DNA from: JAHRAW01 sp965243285 | GTDB lineage: Bacteria; Pseudomonadota; Gammaproteobacteria; Arenicellales; Poriferihabitantaceae | Assembly: GCA_965243285.1 (NCBI GenBank) | Contig: OZ251537.1 | Coordinates: 310,001 to 374,000 of the forward strand | Length of the DNA stretch: 64,000 nucleotides | Direction: 5' to 3' | Shown here: positions 15,001 to 30,000 of the stretch, piece by piece | Numbering within the stretch: the first letter of the stretch is position 1 | Layout: each line of letters starts with the position of its first letter | Notes under the pieces: generated by a model | Database searches by the model: none | Told to the model about the DNA's origin: nothing | What the model saw: the letters and a program-made list of their open reading frames with translations, nothing else | Program-made: the position numbers and the translations under genes

Positions 15001-18000
15001 TGGCTTGGTCGACCACATAATACTGCTCGCCCACTGCGGCCGCGAACAGCGCCCATTCGATGGTAGCCGGGAATATCGCCTCGATGCGCTGCGGGTCGTC
15101 GCCGCCGACGCTGGCGGTGTAGGTGAGTTGGGTGGCGGCCACGGCGGTGGGCGTGCCGCTCAGCACGCGTCCGTCGGCATCGACGGCCAAGCCGGGCAGG
15201 GCCGCCGCCAGGTCGCCGGCGGTGGCGCGCAGGGTGTAGGAAATGCCGCTGCCTGGTTCGCCGACGGCGGCCGGCAGGGTCAGGGTTTCGATGGCGATGC
15301 CCACCGCATAGCGCAACGCCTCAGGCGTGGCGGCGGCGAACGCCAGTGCGTCCACTTGCAGCGTGAAATTGGCCGTGACCGCATTATCGAAGCGGTCGGT
15401 GGCGGTATAGGTCAGCAGCGTGTCGGCGGCCGCGGCCGCAGCGCCGGCGAGGACGCGCTGCTGGCCGTCAAAAGCCAGCCCGGCGGGCAAATTCGGAGCC
15501 GTTTCGGTGCCGTCGGGGCCAACCAAGGTGTAGGTGAATGGGCTCGCGCCCTGCGCCTCGGGCAGGGTTAAATCCACCGCCATATTGCGCTGATATTGCT
15601 GGTCTTGGGGCGATTGCGCGAACGACGGGGCGGCCACGGTGAGGGTGAAATCATCGCTTTCGATGGCGGAATTGGTGCCGGTTTGGACCGCCGTGTAGCG
15701 CAGCAAGGTGACGGCGGCGCGCCTGGCTTCGCCCTGCAACACGCGCCTATCGGCAGCGAAAGACAGCCCGGCGGGCAGGTTGCCGCCGCCGGCTGCGGTC
15801 AGCGTATAGGTCGTATCGGCCGAGACGTCGCCGCCGAGCAATGGCGGCAGAGTTACATCCACCGCATCGCCGGCGTGGTAGTTCAAATCAGCCAGCCCGA
15901 CGCCAAAATCGAACGCGATGAAGACGATGGCTACATGGGTGGAGGCGTTGCCGTACACATCCGTGGCGGTGTAGGTCAGATTCGTGCGCTCCGCGGTGGT
16001 GGGCGTGCCATACATGATTAAGGCGGCGTCGCTATCGACGCCGATATACAGCCCGGCCACATGGTCGCGGCCGTTGCCGCTGCCATTGGCCGAACTCAAG
16101 GTATGGGTAAACGGCCCGGCGCCGCTGACTTCGGCGAGCACGATGATGCCGAGCAAGCGCCCGGCCGGGTAGGCGACCAGCGGCAGGCTGGTGAATTGCG
16201 GGCCGGTGATGACCACATCGAACACCACGCTGGTGACATTCGGCACGGCCGCGGAATCGCGCACCTGGTAGGTCATCTCGAAGGTGCCGGCGGTATCGAG
16301 CGTGGTGTGCATGGCGCGCTTGACCGCATCGAAACCGACCCCGGCCGGCAAGCCGCCGCTGGCGTCGGCCAGGGTGTAGGCATAGCCGCCGATGCCGCCG
16401 CTGGCGTCGGGCAATGTGAGGTGGTAGGTGGCATCGCCGGCGGCGTAGGTGGGCGCCGGCGGGGCGGTCAGCAGCAACCCCGGGCGTACGCGCACGGTGA
16501 ATACGCCGCTGGCGGTACCTTCGGCGGCGGTGGCGGTATAAGTGACCTCGGCTTCGCCGATGTCGGCGGCATTGCCCACGATGCTGCGGCTGGCGGCGTC
16601 GAAACTAAGCCCCGGCAGGGCGACCTCGAGCCCGCCGCCGGCGGCGGTTAGGGTATACGCCAGTGCGCTGCCGCTGGCGGCTGGTAAGGTGAGGGCCACG
16701 CTGCGCGCCGCCAGCACGGTGCGGTCTGGCAGCGGCCACGGGGCAGCGAAAATCGGCCCCAGCACGGTGGCGGCGAAATCGGCCGACATCTCATTGCCAT
16801 AGGCGTCGCGGACGCCGTAGGTGAGGCTGGCGGCGCCGCCTTGGGCCGGCGTGCCGCTTACAGCGCGCCTGTCCGAGGTGAAAATAAGGCCGGGCAAGGC
16901 GGCCTCGAGGGCCGCATCCTCCGGGCCGCGCAGGGTGTAGGTGTGCGGCGCCACGCCGATGGCTTCGGCCAAGGTGGCATCGATGGCGGCGCCGGCGGTG
17001 TAGGTCTGCGGCGGTAAATCGGGCAAGGTGAGGCCGGTGACATTGACCGCAAAGCGCGCGCTGGTGGCCTCCTCGCCATCGGTCACAGTGTAGGTGAGCC
17101 AGTTAAAATTGCTGATGCGCTGCGGCGTACCGCTCATCACCCGAGTGGCGGGGTCATAAACAAGCCCCGGCACGGTGTCGGCGATGGCGCTCTGGTCGTC
17201 GCCGCTTAGGGTGTACACGGCGGCGGCCGAGGCGGCGCTGGCGAGCGGCATAGTAAGCGGCTCGATGGTGACCCCGGCGACATAATTTTGCACGGATACG
17301 GGCGCATCGAACAGCAAATTGGTGACCTGGAGAGCGAAATTCACCACCACCTGATTGCCGAATTGGTCGGTGGCGGTGTAGGTGAGTTCGGTGCTGCCAA
17401 TTTCCGTGGGCGTGCCGCTGAGCGCTCGCACTACCGGGGTGTTGCTGAAAGTCATGCCGGGCGGCAAGTTGGGGCTATCGGCGCTGCCGTCGGGGCCGAA
17501 CAGGGTATAGGTCAAGATGGAGGTGTCGCCGCCATCAGCCCGACCTAATTGCACCGTGGTGATGGCCTGGTTTGGGGCGTGGTATCGGTCTTGCGGCACA
17601 TTGCGCGATGCGAATGTAGGCCCCGTCACCACCAGCGTAAAGGTGGTGGCGGCCGCCAGGTCGGTGCCGACGGCGGCGGTGTAGGTGAGCAGCGTACTAC
17701 CCGGGTTATTCGGGATGCCGCGCAAGCCACCGTTGATGCCGGAGTTGGTGTCGAGGCTTAAGTCATAGGGCAAATTCGGCGTATCGACGCTGCCGCCGGG
17801 GCCCCACAGGGCATACGCCGGGCTGCCGCCGCCGGCCGCCGTCGGCAACACATGGAAGACGTTGTCGCCGGCGGCGTAGGTCGCATCCGGCGTGATAGCG
17901 GGGAAATCATGGGTGATGACGAGGTCGAAATCGCCATTCGTGGTGTTGCCGTAGTTGCCGGTGAAGGTGTAGGCGTGCGTGCTGCGGGCCGCGGCGGTGG

Positions 18001-21000
18001 GCGTGCCGGCGACATGAATCTGCCGCCCGTCGAAGGTGAAATTCAAGCCCGGCGCGGCGGCGCCCAAGGTGTACGCCAGCGGCACCGCGCCGACTACGGA
18101 GAACAGCGCCTCGTTTATCGGCCGCCCGACGATGTAGGTGAAGGCCGCCGTCGGGGTGGGGGTGACCGCTGGCCCGGTGATGGTGATGACTAAATCACCG
18201 CTGACCACGGTAGGCGGGGCAGCGCTATCGGCGGCGGTGTAGGTGAAGGTGACCTCGGTGGCGGCAAGCGGCGTGCCGGATAAAACGCGACTGTTGGCAT
18301 CGAACGCCAGCCCCGGAATGGCCGCGGCCACCGCCACATCGGCCGCCGTTGCCAGGCTATAGGTGAAGCCGCCGAGCCCGGCCTCGGCCGCCGCCGGCAA
18401 GGTGAGCGGCGCGATGGCAAAGCCGGCGACATAGGTTTGCGCCGTTAGCGGCTGTAAAAACGCCATCACCTGCACCGCGAAATCGGCCGCATCGGCGTTG
18501 CCGTGCTGGTCGGTGGCGGTGTAGGTGAGGCGGGTGGCGACATAGGCCGTAGCGGCGCCGGATAAAACCCGATTATCGGCGTCGAACGCCAGCCCCGGCA
18601 GGGTATCCGCCAACGCCGCCTGGCTGGGGCCGGTGATGGTATAGATGAGCGGGGCGGCGCCATAACTGGCGGATGGCAAGGTCAGCGGCGCTATGGCGAC
18701 GCCGAAGGTGTACATCTGCTCCACCGGGGCGGCCTCCAAACTGGGGCCGCGCACCGTGAATTCGAAAGTGGCGCTGATGAAATCCGCAATATCGACGCCA
18801 TCGGGCCCAGCCACTGCCGGGCCGGTGGCGGTGTAGGTGAGCATGGCCACCCACGGCGTGGTGGGGGTGCCGTACACAATGCGATTGCCGGCATCGAAAC
18901 CCAGCCCTGGGGCCTCGGCCAAATCGCTCTGATTGGCCCCGGTTAATGCGTACACCAGCGCCCCGCCGCCGCGCGCGATGGGCAAGCGGATATTGGCGGT
19001 ATCGCCGGCGTCTAAGGTGATAGCGCCCAAGGGGGTGTCGAAAACCCGCGCCACCGCGACCGTAAACACCGTCGCGGCGGCGGCGGTGCCGTGTTGGTCG
19101 ACGGCGCCATAGGTGAGCGTCGCGCGGCCATACGCCGTGGGCGTGCCGGATAAGGCGCGGCTGTCGGCGGCGAAAATAAGCCCCGGCGCGACAGCGCCCA
19201 ACGCCGCCCCATCCGCCCCTAATAACGAGTAGGTATAGGTGAGCCCGCTATGGCCGGGCGCCGGCGGCAGGGTTAGCGCCGCGATGGCTTCGCCGGCGGT
19301 GTAGTTTTGATTATCCACCGCATCGATGGCGTGGCCGGTGATGGTGAACATGAAGGCGGTGCTGATGGCGATGCCGTTGCCATCGGTGACGCCGTAATGC
19401 ACGGTGCGCGTGCCTAATGCGGTGGGCGTGCCGGTAATGGCGCGAGTGGCCGGCGTGAACGAAAGCCCGGCCACGGTGGCGCCCAAAAGCGCGCCATCGG
19501 CGCCGCCCAGGGTATAGGTGAGCGGGGCGTCGCCGGCGGCGATGGGCAGCGTCATGTCCACCAAGGGCTCACCCACCACCAGGGTGAGATTCTCCGCCGT
19601 GATGGCAAAACTAGGCCCGCGAATGGTGACGGTGAAGGTGGCGATAACAGCGGAATCCGCATAACTGGCGGTGTAGGTGAGCAGCGCCGAGCCAAGCACC
19701 GTCGGCGTGCCGAATATCCGCCGCGAAGCGGCCGCGTAATCCAGCCCCGCCAACACCTCGCTCACGGCCGCATTGTCGGGCCCGGTCAGGGTGTAATTGG
19801 GCGAGCCGGTGGCTTCGGGCAGGGCCACCGACAGCGCCCGATTGAGGGCATGGAATTGATCCGCCGGGCGATTGCTGAAGGCCGGGGCGGCGATGCTCAC
19901 CTCGATTTCCGCCAAGGCTGGGTCGATGCCGGCCGCCGCATCGGTGGCGGCGGCGGCGGTGTAGGAGAGCACCACCTCGGCCGGGGCGGTGGGCGTGCCG
20001 CTCAAAACCCGCGTGTCGGCGTCGAAATTAAGCCCCGCCGGCAAGCCGCCGTCTACGTCGATGGCATAGGTGAGGACGCCGCCGCCGGAGGCTGGCGGCA
20101 AGGTGAGGTCTACGGCTTCGTCCAAGGCATAGGCTTGGGGGGGGATGGTGGCGACTTCCAGTCCGCCAAATTCGAGTGGCTTGGTGAACGTTCTGAACAC
20201 CACCACCGACAATAGCGTGTCGGTGCTGTTGCCGTAGGCATCGGTCACGCGCAACAGCGGCGTGTAATTGCCGGCCGTGGACGCGCTGGGGAAGAAGGCC
20301 ACATACTCCCCTTGGGCGACCGGAATGTAACCGGGGATATATCGATCGCGAGTAAACGGAACATCACTGGCATCGTAATTTTCCCCATCGGGCCGCAACA
20401 CCATGCGGAGCGCTGGGGCGGCGGCGGTGATGTCAAGTTTGCATTCAGCGTAGTGGGAGACGCCAGCCGGCACGCGGTCGAAATCACACTCCGCCGGCGT
20501 AATGACCACCGGCCCGGTGATGGTGACGGTAAATTCCGCGCTGACGGCGCTGGCGGCGGCGTTCGCGGTGGTGGCGGTGTAGGTGAGGGTGAACTCACCG
20601 GCGGTTTGCGCAGTGCCTGCCAATACGCGGTTTTCGGCATCGAAAACCAGCCCCGGCACGGCTTCGAGCAACGACGGCGCAGCCGTTAGGGTGTAGATGA
20701 AGTCGTCAGTGACGGCCACGGCGGTGGGCAAAGTGATGTCGACCGCAGCGCCGGCGGCATAGGTTTGCGTCGGCACTAGGGCGCTTGTCAACAACGCATC
20801 GCCGACCGTGAGCGACACCTCGGCCATGGCGGTGTTGCCGAATTCATCGGTGCCTATGTAGGTGAGCGGGTAGACGCCGTTTGCGGTGGGGGCACCGGAG
20901 AGGACGCCGGTGGCGGCGTCGAAGGCCAAGCCGGGCGGCAAATCGGCATCATCCGCATCGCCACTCGGCCCGCGCAAGGTGTAGGCGACGTTGATGCCGG

Positions 21001-24000
21001 GGGCGATGTCGGTGGTGGCGGTGGGCAAGGTGAGCGGGGTGATGTCGACCGTGCGCACATATTGCAGGCTGCTCGGCGGCTCGGCATCGAACGACGGCCC
21101 GGTTACGACGAAATCGAAGGTGATGTCGGTCGGCGGCGAGAGATTATGGGGGGATTCTAAGTCGATGCTGTAGGTGAGGGAGGTGGTGCCGGCGATGGTG
21201 GGGCCGCGATAGGTACTGCCTGGCGCTATGGAGCCATCCAAGAAGTACCCGTTAGCCGTTTGGGTTAGGTTTATGCCCGGCGGCAGGTCGAAATTTCGGA
21301 AATTGCCGTTTGGCCCATACAGCCGCGCCGCGTCCACCGGGGCGCTCGCGTCCGGCATTTTGATGCGATTGGAGACATCGATGATGGTGCCGGCGGCATA
21401 GGTTAAATTGGCAATATCGCTCAAAAACACATGCTCGAACACCAACTGAAACTCGGCGTTAATGGTGTCGCCGGTGTCCCTGACGGTGGCGGTGTAGGTT
21501 GTGCCATCCTGATTGCCGTATGCGTTGCGCCCGGACAGCGTGTGGGTGCTGGGGTCGAAGGTCACGCTGGGCGGAATGTAATTGTTGAATGTCCAGGAAT
21601 AAACGACATCGCTGTCGTCGCCAATATCGGCGCCGCGCACCGCTGGCAATACATAGGTGAAATCTTGATTGGTGGGGAAGACGAGCGGGTCGGGGGGGAT
21701 GAATTCAAACGCCAGGGCGCTCACTGACGCATCGAAATACGCCTCGCTGGAGTTGCCGTAGGAATCGGTGACGGCGTAGGTGAGCCGTACCGCGCTGGTG
21801 GCGCGGCGCGGTTGGCCGGATAAAACGCGGCTGGCGGCGTCAAACCGCAAGCCCGACACGCGGCTGCCCACCGAGCCGCCGTCGGGCGCGGTTAATTGAT
21901 AGGTGAGCGGATGGGCCGGCGGCGTGGCGGTGGCCTCCGGCAAGGTGGTGGCGATGGCGACGCCGGTCGGATAGCGCTGATTCGTCAATTCGGGGAGCCT
22001 CGGCCCGCTGACCTCCAGCAGCACGACGGCGGCGGTGTAGTTGCCGGCGTCGGCGGCGGCATAGGTGAGCGGAATTTTCCCAGCGCGTTGGGCGACGCCG
22101 GTGAGGGCGCGGGCGACGGCGTCGAAACTAAGCCCCGGCGCCGCTTCGGCCAGGGCGGCGCCATCGGCCCCCCGCAAGGTGTAAACCGGCGCGCCGATGC
22201 CGCCGCTGGCGGTGGGCAAGGCGATGGCGACATCGTCGCCGGCATCGTAGGTGCCGCCGGCCGGCGGCGTGGCGAACACCAAGCCGGTGACATTCACCTG
22301 AAAAGAGCCGCTGGCGGTGTTGCCGTAGGAATCGACCACCAGATAGGTTAAATCATCCGAGCCTGGCCCCGCCGGCGTGCCGCCCAGGGTGCGGGAGGCG
22401 GCGTCGAAAATGAACCCGGCCGGCAAATCGGCGCCGTTTGGCCCGCTCAAGGTGTAGGTTAATTGTGCGCTTTCGTCGTACTCGGTGGCTGGGTCATCGG
22501 GGCGGACATTGGCGCCGGCCGGCAAGGTCAGGGCGCTTATTGCTTGGTTGGCCGGATAGGTTTGGTCGACCGGCAGGTCGGCGGCGAACGTCGGCGCCTC
22601 GATGGTTATCGAAAATTCCGCCGACAGCGAATCTTCCCCGGCGAAAGCGACGGTGTAGGTGAGCGGCGTGATGCCGCTGACAGAAGGCGCCGGAAAGCCG
22701 TACAAAAGGCGGCTGTTGGGGGAAAATGCCAAACCTTGCGGCAAATCCGCATCAAAACCGCTGGCGTTGGGGCCGACCAAGGTGTGGGTGCGCGTCCCGC
22801 CGCCGGTGGCGGCCGGCAGGGTTAGGATGACATTGTCGCCGGGATAGTAGCTTTGGTCGGCGACCTCCGCCAACTCGCGGAGGACAGTGATGACATAGGT
22901 GAGGGTGGCGCTGTTTTGGGAATAGTAGTAGCGGTCATAGGCCCTATATGACAACTCAGTGCGCCCGCCCTTGGTGGGGGTGCCCTCGATGTAGTCCGGC
23001 AAGGTGGTAGGCACACCAGTGAGGCGGTTGTCAATTTCGGCGTAAAAAATGAGCCCGGGCACCTCCAGTGGCACGACACTGTCCGGCACAGTCGAATCGT
23101 CGGCGTCGAGGGGGAAGGCGGTTACCTTCTGCGCCCCGACGGGTATCGGCAAATTCAGCCGGGGTATTTCTTGGTCGATTAAATAGGTTTGCTCGGGCAG
23201 CGTGCTGGCAAACACCACGCCGGTTACCACCACCTCGAATTCGCTGCGGGCGCGGATGCCGTTGGCGTCGGTTGCCTGATAGGTGAGTTGATAAGTGCCG
23301 GCGACCGTGGGCCGGCCGTGCAGCCGCCGCTGGTCGGCATCGAAGTTGAGGTCGATAATCGCGCCAAAGTACGAATCACGCTGGTTGCGGTACGGACGCA
23401 CCTGGCGCTCGCCGCTGCCGAACAAGGCGTAGGTGATCGGCATGGCGCCGGTGGCGGCGGTGGCGGTGGGCAGGGTTACATCGGTGATGATCTCGCCGGC
23501 CGGGTAGGTGGTGGTGGCCGCCGGCAGCGAGTCGAAGGCCAGGGATGCGACTTGCACCCCGAAGGTGACCCTGCTGCCTGCGTTGCCGTAGGTCAGCACC
23601 GTGCTGCCGACGGTGGTGGGGGTGCCGCGCAAAACGCGAATGTGGAGACCGTCCCGGATGTAGGTGGTAGTGCCCTCGATTCTGGTGATATTGCCGAATT
23701 GCAGGCCAGGCACGGCATTGCCGATATACTGATTGTTCGGCCCGGTGAGGGTGTAGTTGTCGCTGCTGCCAGAGGCGCGCGGCAAAGTTATCGCCTGGGC
23801 CACGCCGACCTCGAAGTACATATCGGGAATCTCCGCATCGAAGACCACCCCGTCGATATCCAACTCAAAGGTCAGTCTGGCCGGCACTGCCGCCACCGCC
23901 GCCACCGCCGGCACCGCCGCCACCGCCGGACTGGTGGCGGTGCCCGGCTGCGCCGCCACGCCGGCCACGGCGGCGATGGCCGGCCGATGCACATCATGGC

Positions 24001-27000
24001 CGAGCGCATCGGTCACGGTGTAGGTCATGGTGACGGCGCCCGGATAGTCGGGGGTGCCGGACAGCACGCGGCTGGCGGCATCGAAGGCAAGCCCCGGGGC
24101 GATTTTGGACAGCGCCATGCCATCGGCGCCGGTTAGGGTGTAAGTCAAGTCGCCATACCCATTGCCCGCTGGCAGCGTAACGCTGGTTATCGCTTCGCCG
24201 GCGTTCAGGCTAAGCGGCTGGATTACGGCGGCGACGGCGAAACTCGGACCGGTGGCGGTGAAGGTCAGCACGATGCGCGCATCATCGATGCCGAAGGTAT
24301 AGATGGCGCGCCCGACGGTAGTCGGCGTGCCACGAAATCTGCCATCGTTCAAGCCATTGCGCTTGGCGGTGAAGATGATTCCGGGCAGCGGTTCGGTCAC
24401 ATCCGCGCCGTCCTGGTCGGTGAGGGTGTAGGTGTAGATGGTGTGGTTGCCGACCTGCGACGGCGCGTGCGTGGCGATGGCGCTGCCCACGGCATAGGTG
24501 AGGTCGGCGGGCCTGAATTTGGGGTCGAAAATGGCGCTGGCCGTATACAGAAAAACCTGCGTGGCCACACTGCCGTACACATCGGTGGCGGTGTAGGTGA
24601 GCGCGAAATGGGCGATGCCGACCTGGTCTACGCTGTAGGTCCAGAGCCGCGGCGCCGAACTGGATTCGCCGAATTGCATATTGCTCGGCAGCGCGCCGTC
24701 ATTTTCACGTCTCAGGCGATACGTCATGTTGGCGCTGTTGCCGTCGTTATCGACCGCGCCGGGCAGGGTGCGACTCTGGGCATTGTCCGATGTTCCCCGA
24801 TGGCGGATGTCGCCTTGCTGGGATACAAAATGCGGCCCGTCCACTTCCACCAAAATATGCACTCGGGCGGTGGCGGCATTGCCGTCGGTGACCGCATAGG
24901 TCAGGGTTACCCGGCCGCCCTGCAGCGGCGTGCCGGTCAACGCGCGCCCGCTGGCATCGAAGTTTAAGCCCGGGATGGCGTCGCCAATGGCTTGATTATT
25001 CGGCCCGGTGAGGCGATAGGTATACGGCCCCGGGCTGCTGGCGGCGGCCGCCGGCGGCAAGGTGGTGGCATAGGCGACGCCCGAGAACAGCCCGGAAATA
25101 ACCGGCGTCGGGCTGAAACTCGGGCCCTCGACGGCCACATTAAAGAGCACCGCCGAGGATCTTCGGCCGCTATCGACGGCCCGATAGGTGAGGCTGTAAT
25201 TGGGCGGGTTGGAAGTGAGCGGCGTGCCCGACAGCACCCGCGTGCCGGCGTTGAAGGTCATCCAATCCGGCGGCCCGCCGTGAATGCTGTAGGTGACCGA
25301 CGGATAGTCGCTGCTGGTGGCGGCCGGCAAGGTGATGCTGCGGCGCACGCCGGTGGTGTAGGTGGCGTCGGCAATCGCCGCCACCACCGGGCCGCCGGTG
25401 CCTCGGTACTCGAAGGTTTGGGCGCCCCCGGCGTTGCCGTAACGATCGCGCACCTGGTAGGTGAGGCTGTAAGTGCCCTGCCCAAGAAACCCGTGCCGGC
25501 CTACTATGCGGCGCGTTGGCGAGTCGAAAGTCGTGCCCTGAATGGTGTCGCCCAGGGGTGCGTTATTCGGCCCGGTGAGGGTATAGGTGAGCGGCGTCGC
25601 GCTGCTGGTAGCGGCCACCAGGACGATGTCGAGCGGGGGGTTCTGAAGCGACCGGGTTTGGGTGGTGCGCACGCTGAGATCCGGCTGCTGGCTATCGAAC
25701 ACCGGCGTCCCGATAACGCGCACGAAGAAGGTTTGCACGCCGACATTGCCATATTTGTCGGTCACGGTGTAGGTGAGACGGTCGCTGGCGACTTTTCGCA
25801 ACGTGCCGCCGGCCATGGGCACGCCAGCGGTGAGCGTTAATTTCATGCCAGGCACCACCTCCGCCAAAGACCGGCCGTCGGAGCCGGTGAGGGCATAAGT
25901 GAGCGGCGCGGCGCCATTGGCGCGCAAGGGGAACTGCGCCTCGATGCCGGCCGTGTAGGTCAAATTGGGCAAGTTGGGCGGGTCGAACAACGGCCCGGTT
26001 ATCGCCACCTGAAAAATACCGCGCACCACCACACCATCCGGATCACTGGCGCTATAGGTGAGATGGACGCTGCCGGCGACATCGGGGGCGCCGCTCACTA
26101 ACCGCGTTATCGGCTCGAAACTCAAGCCCGGCACGGCGCCGCCTAAGGCTTTGCCATTGGCGGCGGTTAGGGTGTAGGCATAGCGGCCGGGGCGGGTGGC
26201 GCTATCGTATTGGGCGGCGCCGCCGGTGGCTGGCGGCAGATGGAATGAGACCGATTGGCCGGCAAAATAGGTGAGGTCGACCGGCGTCGTGGTCAATCGC
26301 AAATCACTGCCGACCACATAAAATAGGGTTTTGGAGGTGGTGTTGCCGTAGGTGTCGGTGACGGTGTAGGTGAGGCGGTCGCTGGCTACATCGGTGGGCG
26401 TGCCGCTTATGCGACGGGTGGCGGCATTGAAGCCGATACCCGGCACCACGCTTCCCAAAGCGCGTCCATTGCTGCCGCTCAAGGCATAGGTGAGCGGACC
26501 CGCGCCGGCGCCGACCGGCAGGCGGAAACTCATGGCCTCGTGTACCGGATAGGTGCGATTGGCCAGTTCATCCGGGATCATCGGGCCGGTTACGGTGATG
26601 CTGAAATAGCGCCGAATCTCGCTCGATGCGGTGCGTATTCGGTAGGTGAGGTGGGTGGTGGCGGCGCGCGTCACGGTGCCGATTAGGCGGTGGTTTGGGG
26701 ACACCTGCAAATTCAAAGTCGGCACCGCCGCCGACACATTCTGCCCCTGGCTGCGTAGCGAATAAGTATGCACTGGGGTGTGGTTTACCTGATTGGCGAT
26801 CGGGTGGGACACCGCCTGCCCGGCCGCGAAAGTCAAATTGGGGGCGTCGGTATCGCCCTCCAACGGCGGCCCGCCGCTGATGACAAAGCGAAAGGATGCG
26901 TCGGTTCGATTGCCATGGGTGTCGGTTACGCGATAGGTCAATTGCACCAGCGCCGCCACATTGGGCGTGCCGCTCAACACCCTGGTGGCGGCATCGAAAC

Positions 27001-30000
27001 CCAGCCCGGGAAGATAATTCTCGGCCCCATCGCCAGCCGGGCCGAGCAGCCTATAGGTGAGCGGTGTTTGCCCGGTGGCGGCCGAATAAGTGAGCGACAT
27101 GGCTTCCCCGCTGGCGTAGGTGCGCTCCCCAGGTGGGTGGGTGATGACCGGCCCGCCGTTTATCTCTAAGGTAAAGGTGGCGCTGAACACATTGCCGTGG
27201 CGGTCGACTCCGGTGAAGGTGAGCAGACTGCTGCTGGTATTTAGCGCCGTGCCGGCGATGCGTCGCGTGGCCGGGGTGAAACTAAGCCCGGGCACGATCT
27301 CGGCCACGCTACGATTGCCCGGGCCGGTCATGGTGTACACCGGGCTGTCGGCCGCGCTGCTGCCGGTTATGCGAAAATTCACATCGCTGCCTACCGCATA
27401 GGTGTGGTCTGGCAGCGGCAGGCTGTTGAAGGTAGGCCCGCCGGTGATGGTCAATTCATACGGGTTTTCGCCCAGATTGCCGTACCGGTCGATGGCGCGA
27501 TAGGTGAGGGGGTAGACGCCGGCGCGATGCACCACGCCGCCCAACTGGCGGCCGCTGTTGCTCAGCCCCGGCGCCGTCACGCTGGCCGGCTGGCCGCCCG
27601 GGCCCACGATGCTGTGGGTAAACGGCCCTTGGCCGACCGCTGGATTTAAGGTGACGCTGATGGTGCTGCCGGCCGCAAAGGTGCCGGAAGTCACCACCTG
27701 GTCTACGAACGCGCTGTCGAGGAATCTCGGCCCGCCGCCGATGCTGTAGGCGACGAAAACGCTGTCGTCATTGCCATGGCGGTCGAACACCGTATACACC
27801 ATGGGGAAGCGCCCGACTCTGGTGGGTTGGCCGGCGATTCTGCGGCTGCTGGGGTTGAAGGAAAGCCCGCCGATGTAGTCGGTTATCGCCGCCTCAGCCG
27901 GGCTGGTCAGGGTGTAGGTTAGCGGCGCTTCGCCGACGCCGGCCGGCAGTTGATTATCGACATCGTCGAGAATATCTAAGGTTTTATCCGCGGCCGCGGC
28001 GAGAAAACTCGGCCCCCCCACCACCACCACATCGAACGGATAAATGGCGGCATCGCCGGTGGCGTCGGTGATGGTGTACTGCAGGCGCACCGCGCCGTTG
28101 CGATGGGTCGGCGTGCCGTGCAAGGTGCGGCGGCTGTCGCTCACCACCGTAAACCCCATGCCCGGCACGACGCTCGACACCGCCTCGCCATTGGGCCCGG
28201 TCAGGGCATAGGTGAAGGGCAGCAAACCGCTTGCGGCGGTCGCCCCCGGCAGCGCCGTGCTGGCCGCCGTGCCCACCGTATAGGTGCGCCCGCTCGGCGC
28301 ATTGGCGAGTTGCGGGCCTTGCCCGGTGACGGTGAAATTAAAATACACAAAATCACTGCGATTGCCATAGCGGTCGGCGACGCTGTATCGCAAGGTGGTG
28401 CGGCCGCTGCTGGCGGCGGTGGCGGCGCCGGATAAAACGCGGCTAGCGGGGTCGAAAGACAGCCCGGGAATAGCCGTGCCTAACGCTACGCCGCCGGTGC
28501 GCGTTAGGGCATAGGTGAGAGGCCCGACAAAAGTCGCCCCCTCGGGCAGGGTGACAGCAACCGCCTCGCCCGGCGCGTAGTCCACATTCGGCGGCTGCGG
28601 CGGTGCCGTGGGGCCGCGCACCCGCACATTGATAGGCGCGCTCAAAGTGACGCCATCGCCATCGGTGACCGAGTACGTCAATGCCACCTCCACCGCCGCC
28701 GTGCCGGTGTAATACAGCCGTCTGAGGTATGGGTTATAGGACATGCCAGGCGCTGCATCGTGCACTTCGGCATTATTCGGCGCTTTCATACTGTAGGTTA
28801 ACAGCGGCACGCCGCTGGCGCCGGGCAACGCAATGGATGAGCCGTCATCGGTGACATCGGTCAGCCATGGCGTGGTGGGCAAAAAGTCAAAGCCGGGGCC
28901 AGGCGCCTCGATGGTAAACACCGCCTCGGCGAACGGCACTCCGGAGTTGCGCCCGGTGTAGGTGAGTTGGATGCTGCCGGTGGTGTTGAGCACGCCGGAT
29001 AAAGTGCGGTTGCCGGCGTTGAAGCGCAGATTCGGCCAGGTGATGGCGCGGAAGCGCTCGCCCCTCGACCCGCTCATGCGGTAGGTGAAAGAATCCGGCG
29101 AATCCACCCTCGGCAGGTCGATGGCGACATTGTCGCCTAATCTATAGGTGAAATTAGGCACATCGCTATCGAAAGTAAGCCCCGGGACGCCGATTACATT
29201 GAACGGATGCGAGGTGCCGGTTTCGGGCAACTGCGTATCTTGGTTGTTGTTGGTGCGATAGATGAGCGGCACCGGGCCGCGGTTGCGCATCACGCCGCTT
29301 AAGCGGCGGGTTTGGGCATCGAACACGAAGCCCGGCAACACGCTGTTCTGACTAGTTAGCGGGGTGCCGTCGGGCAGCAGCACGCGATAGGTCAGCAGCC
29401 CTTGGCTGTGGCTGGCAACCGCCGTCGGCAAGGTGCGCTCGCTTACCTGCCCGCTGGTGCCGGGCGCATATAATTGAAAGGCGATGTCGCCCAACGGCGG
29501 GTTGAAAGTGGGTCTGCCTTCGATGATGAGGGTGACGGTGGCGCTGGCGCTAGCGGCGCCGACATGGTTATTGCTGGTGGCGGTGTGGGTCAGACTATAA
29601 GTGCCGTTGTGAGTCGGCGTGCCGTGCAGGCGATTTTCGCTGGCGGTGTAGGTCAAGCCCGGCACATGGCTGCCGACCGAGACGCCGCCGGGGCCGGTTA
29701 GGGTGTAGGTGAGTGGCGCCACCCCGGTGGCGGTGCGCAAGGTGGTGGAAAACTCCGTGCGGTTGGGCCTGGTTTGGGTGCTGCCGACTAAGGCGGTGGC
29801 CTCGCCGGTGCGCAACGACACCGTGCGCGAGGCCACATTGCCGTACGCGTCCGTCGCCGTGTAGGTCAAGGTGGTGTTGCGGGCCGCGGTGAGCCGCCCA
29901 TACGCCGCATGGCGGCTGGCGTCGTTCGGGTCGATGCCGAAGGTTAAGCCGGGCGCCGCCTCGGCCAGGGGTTGGTTGTTCGGCCCGCTGAGGGCGTAGG

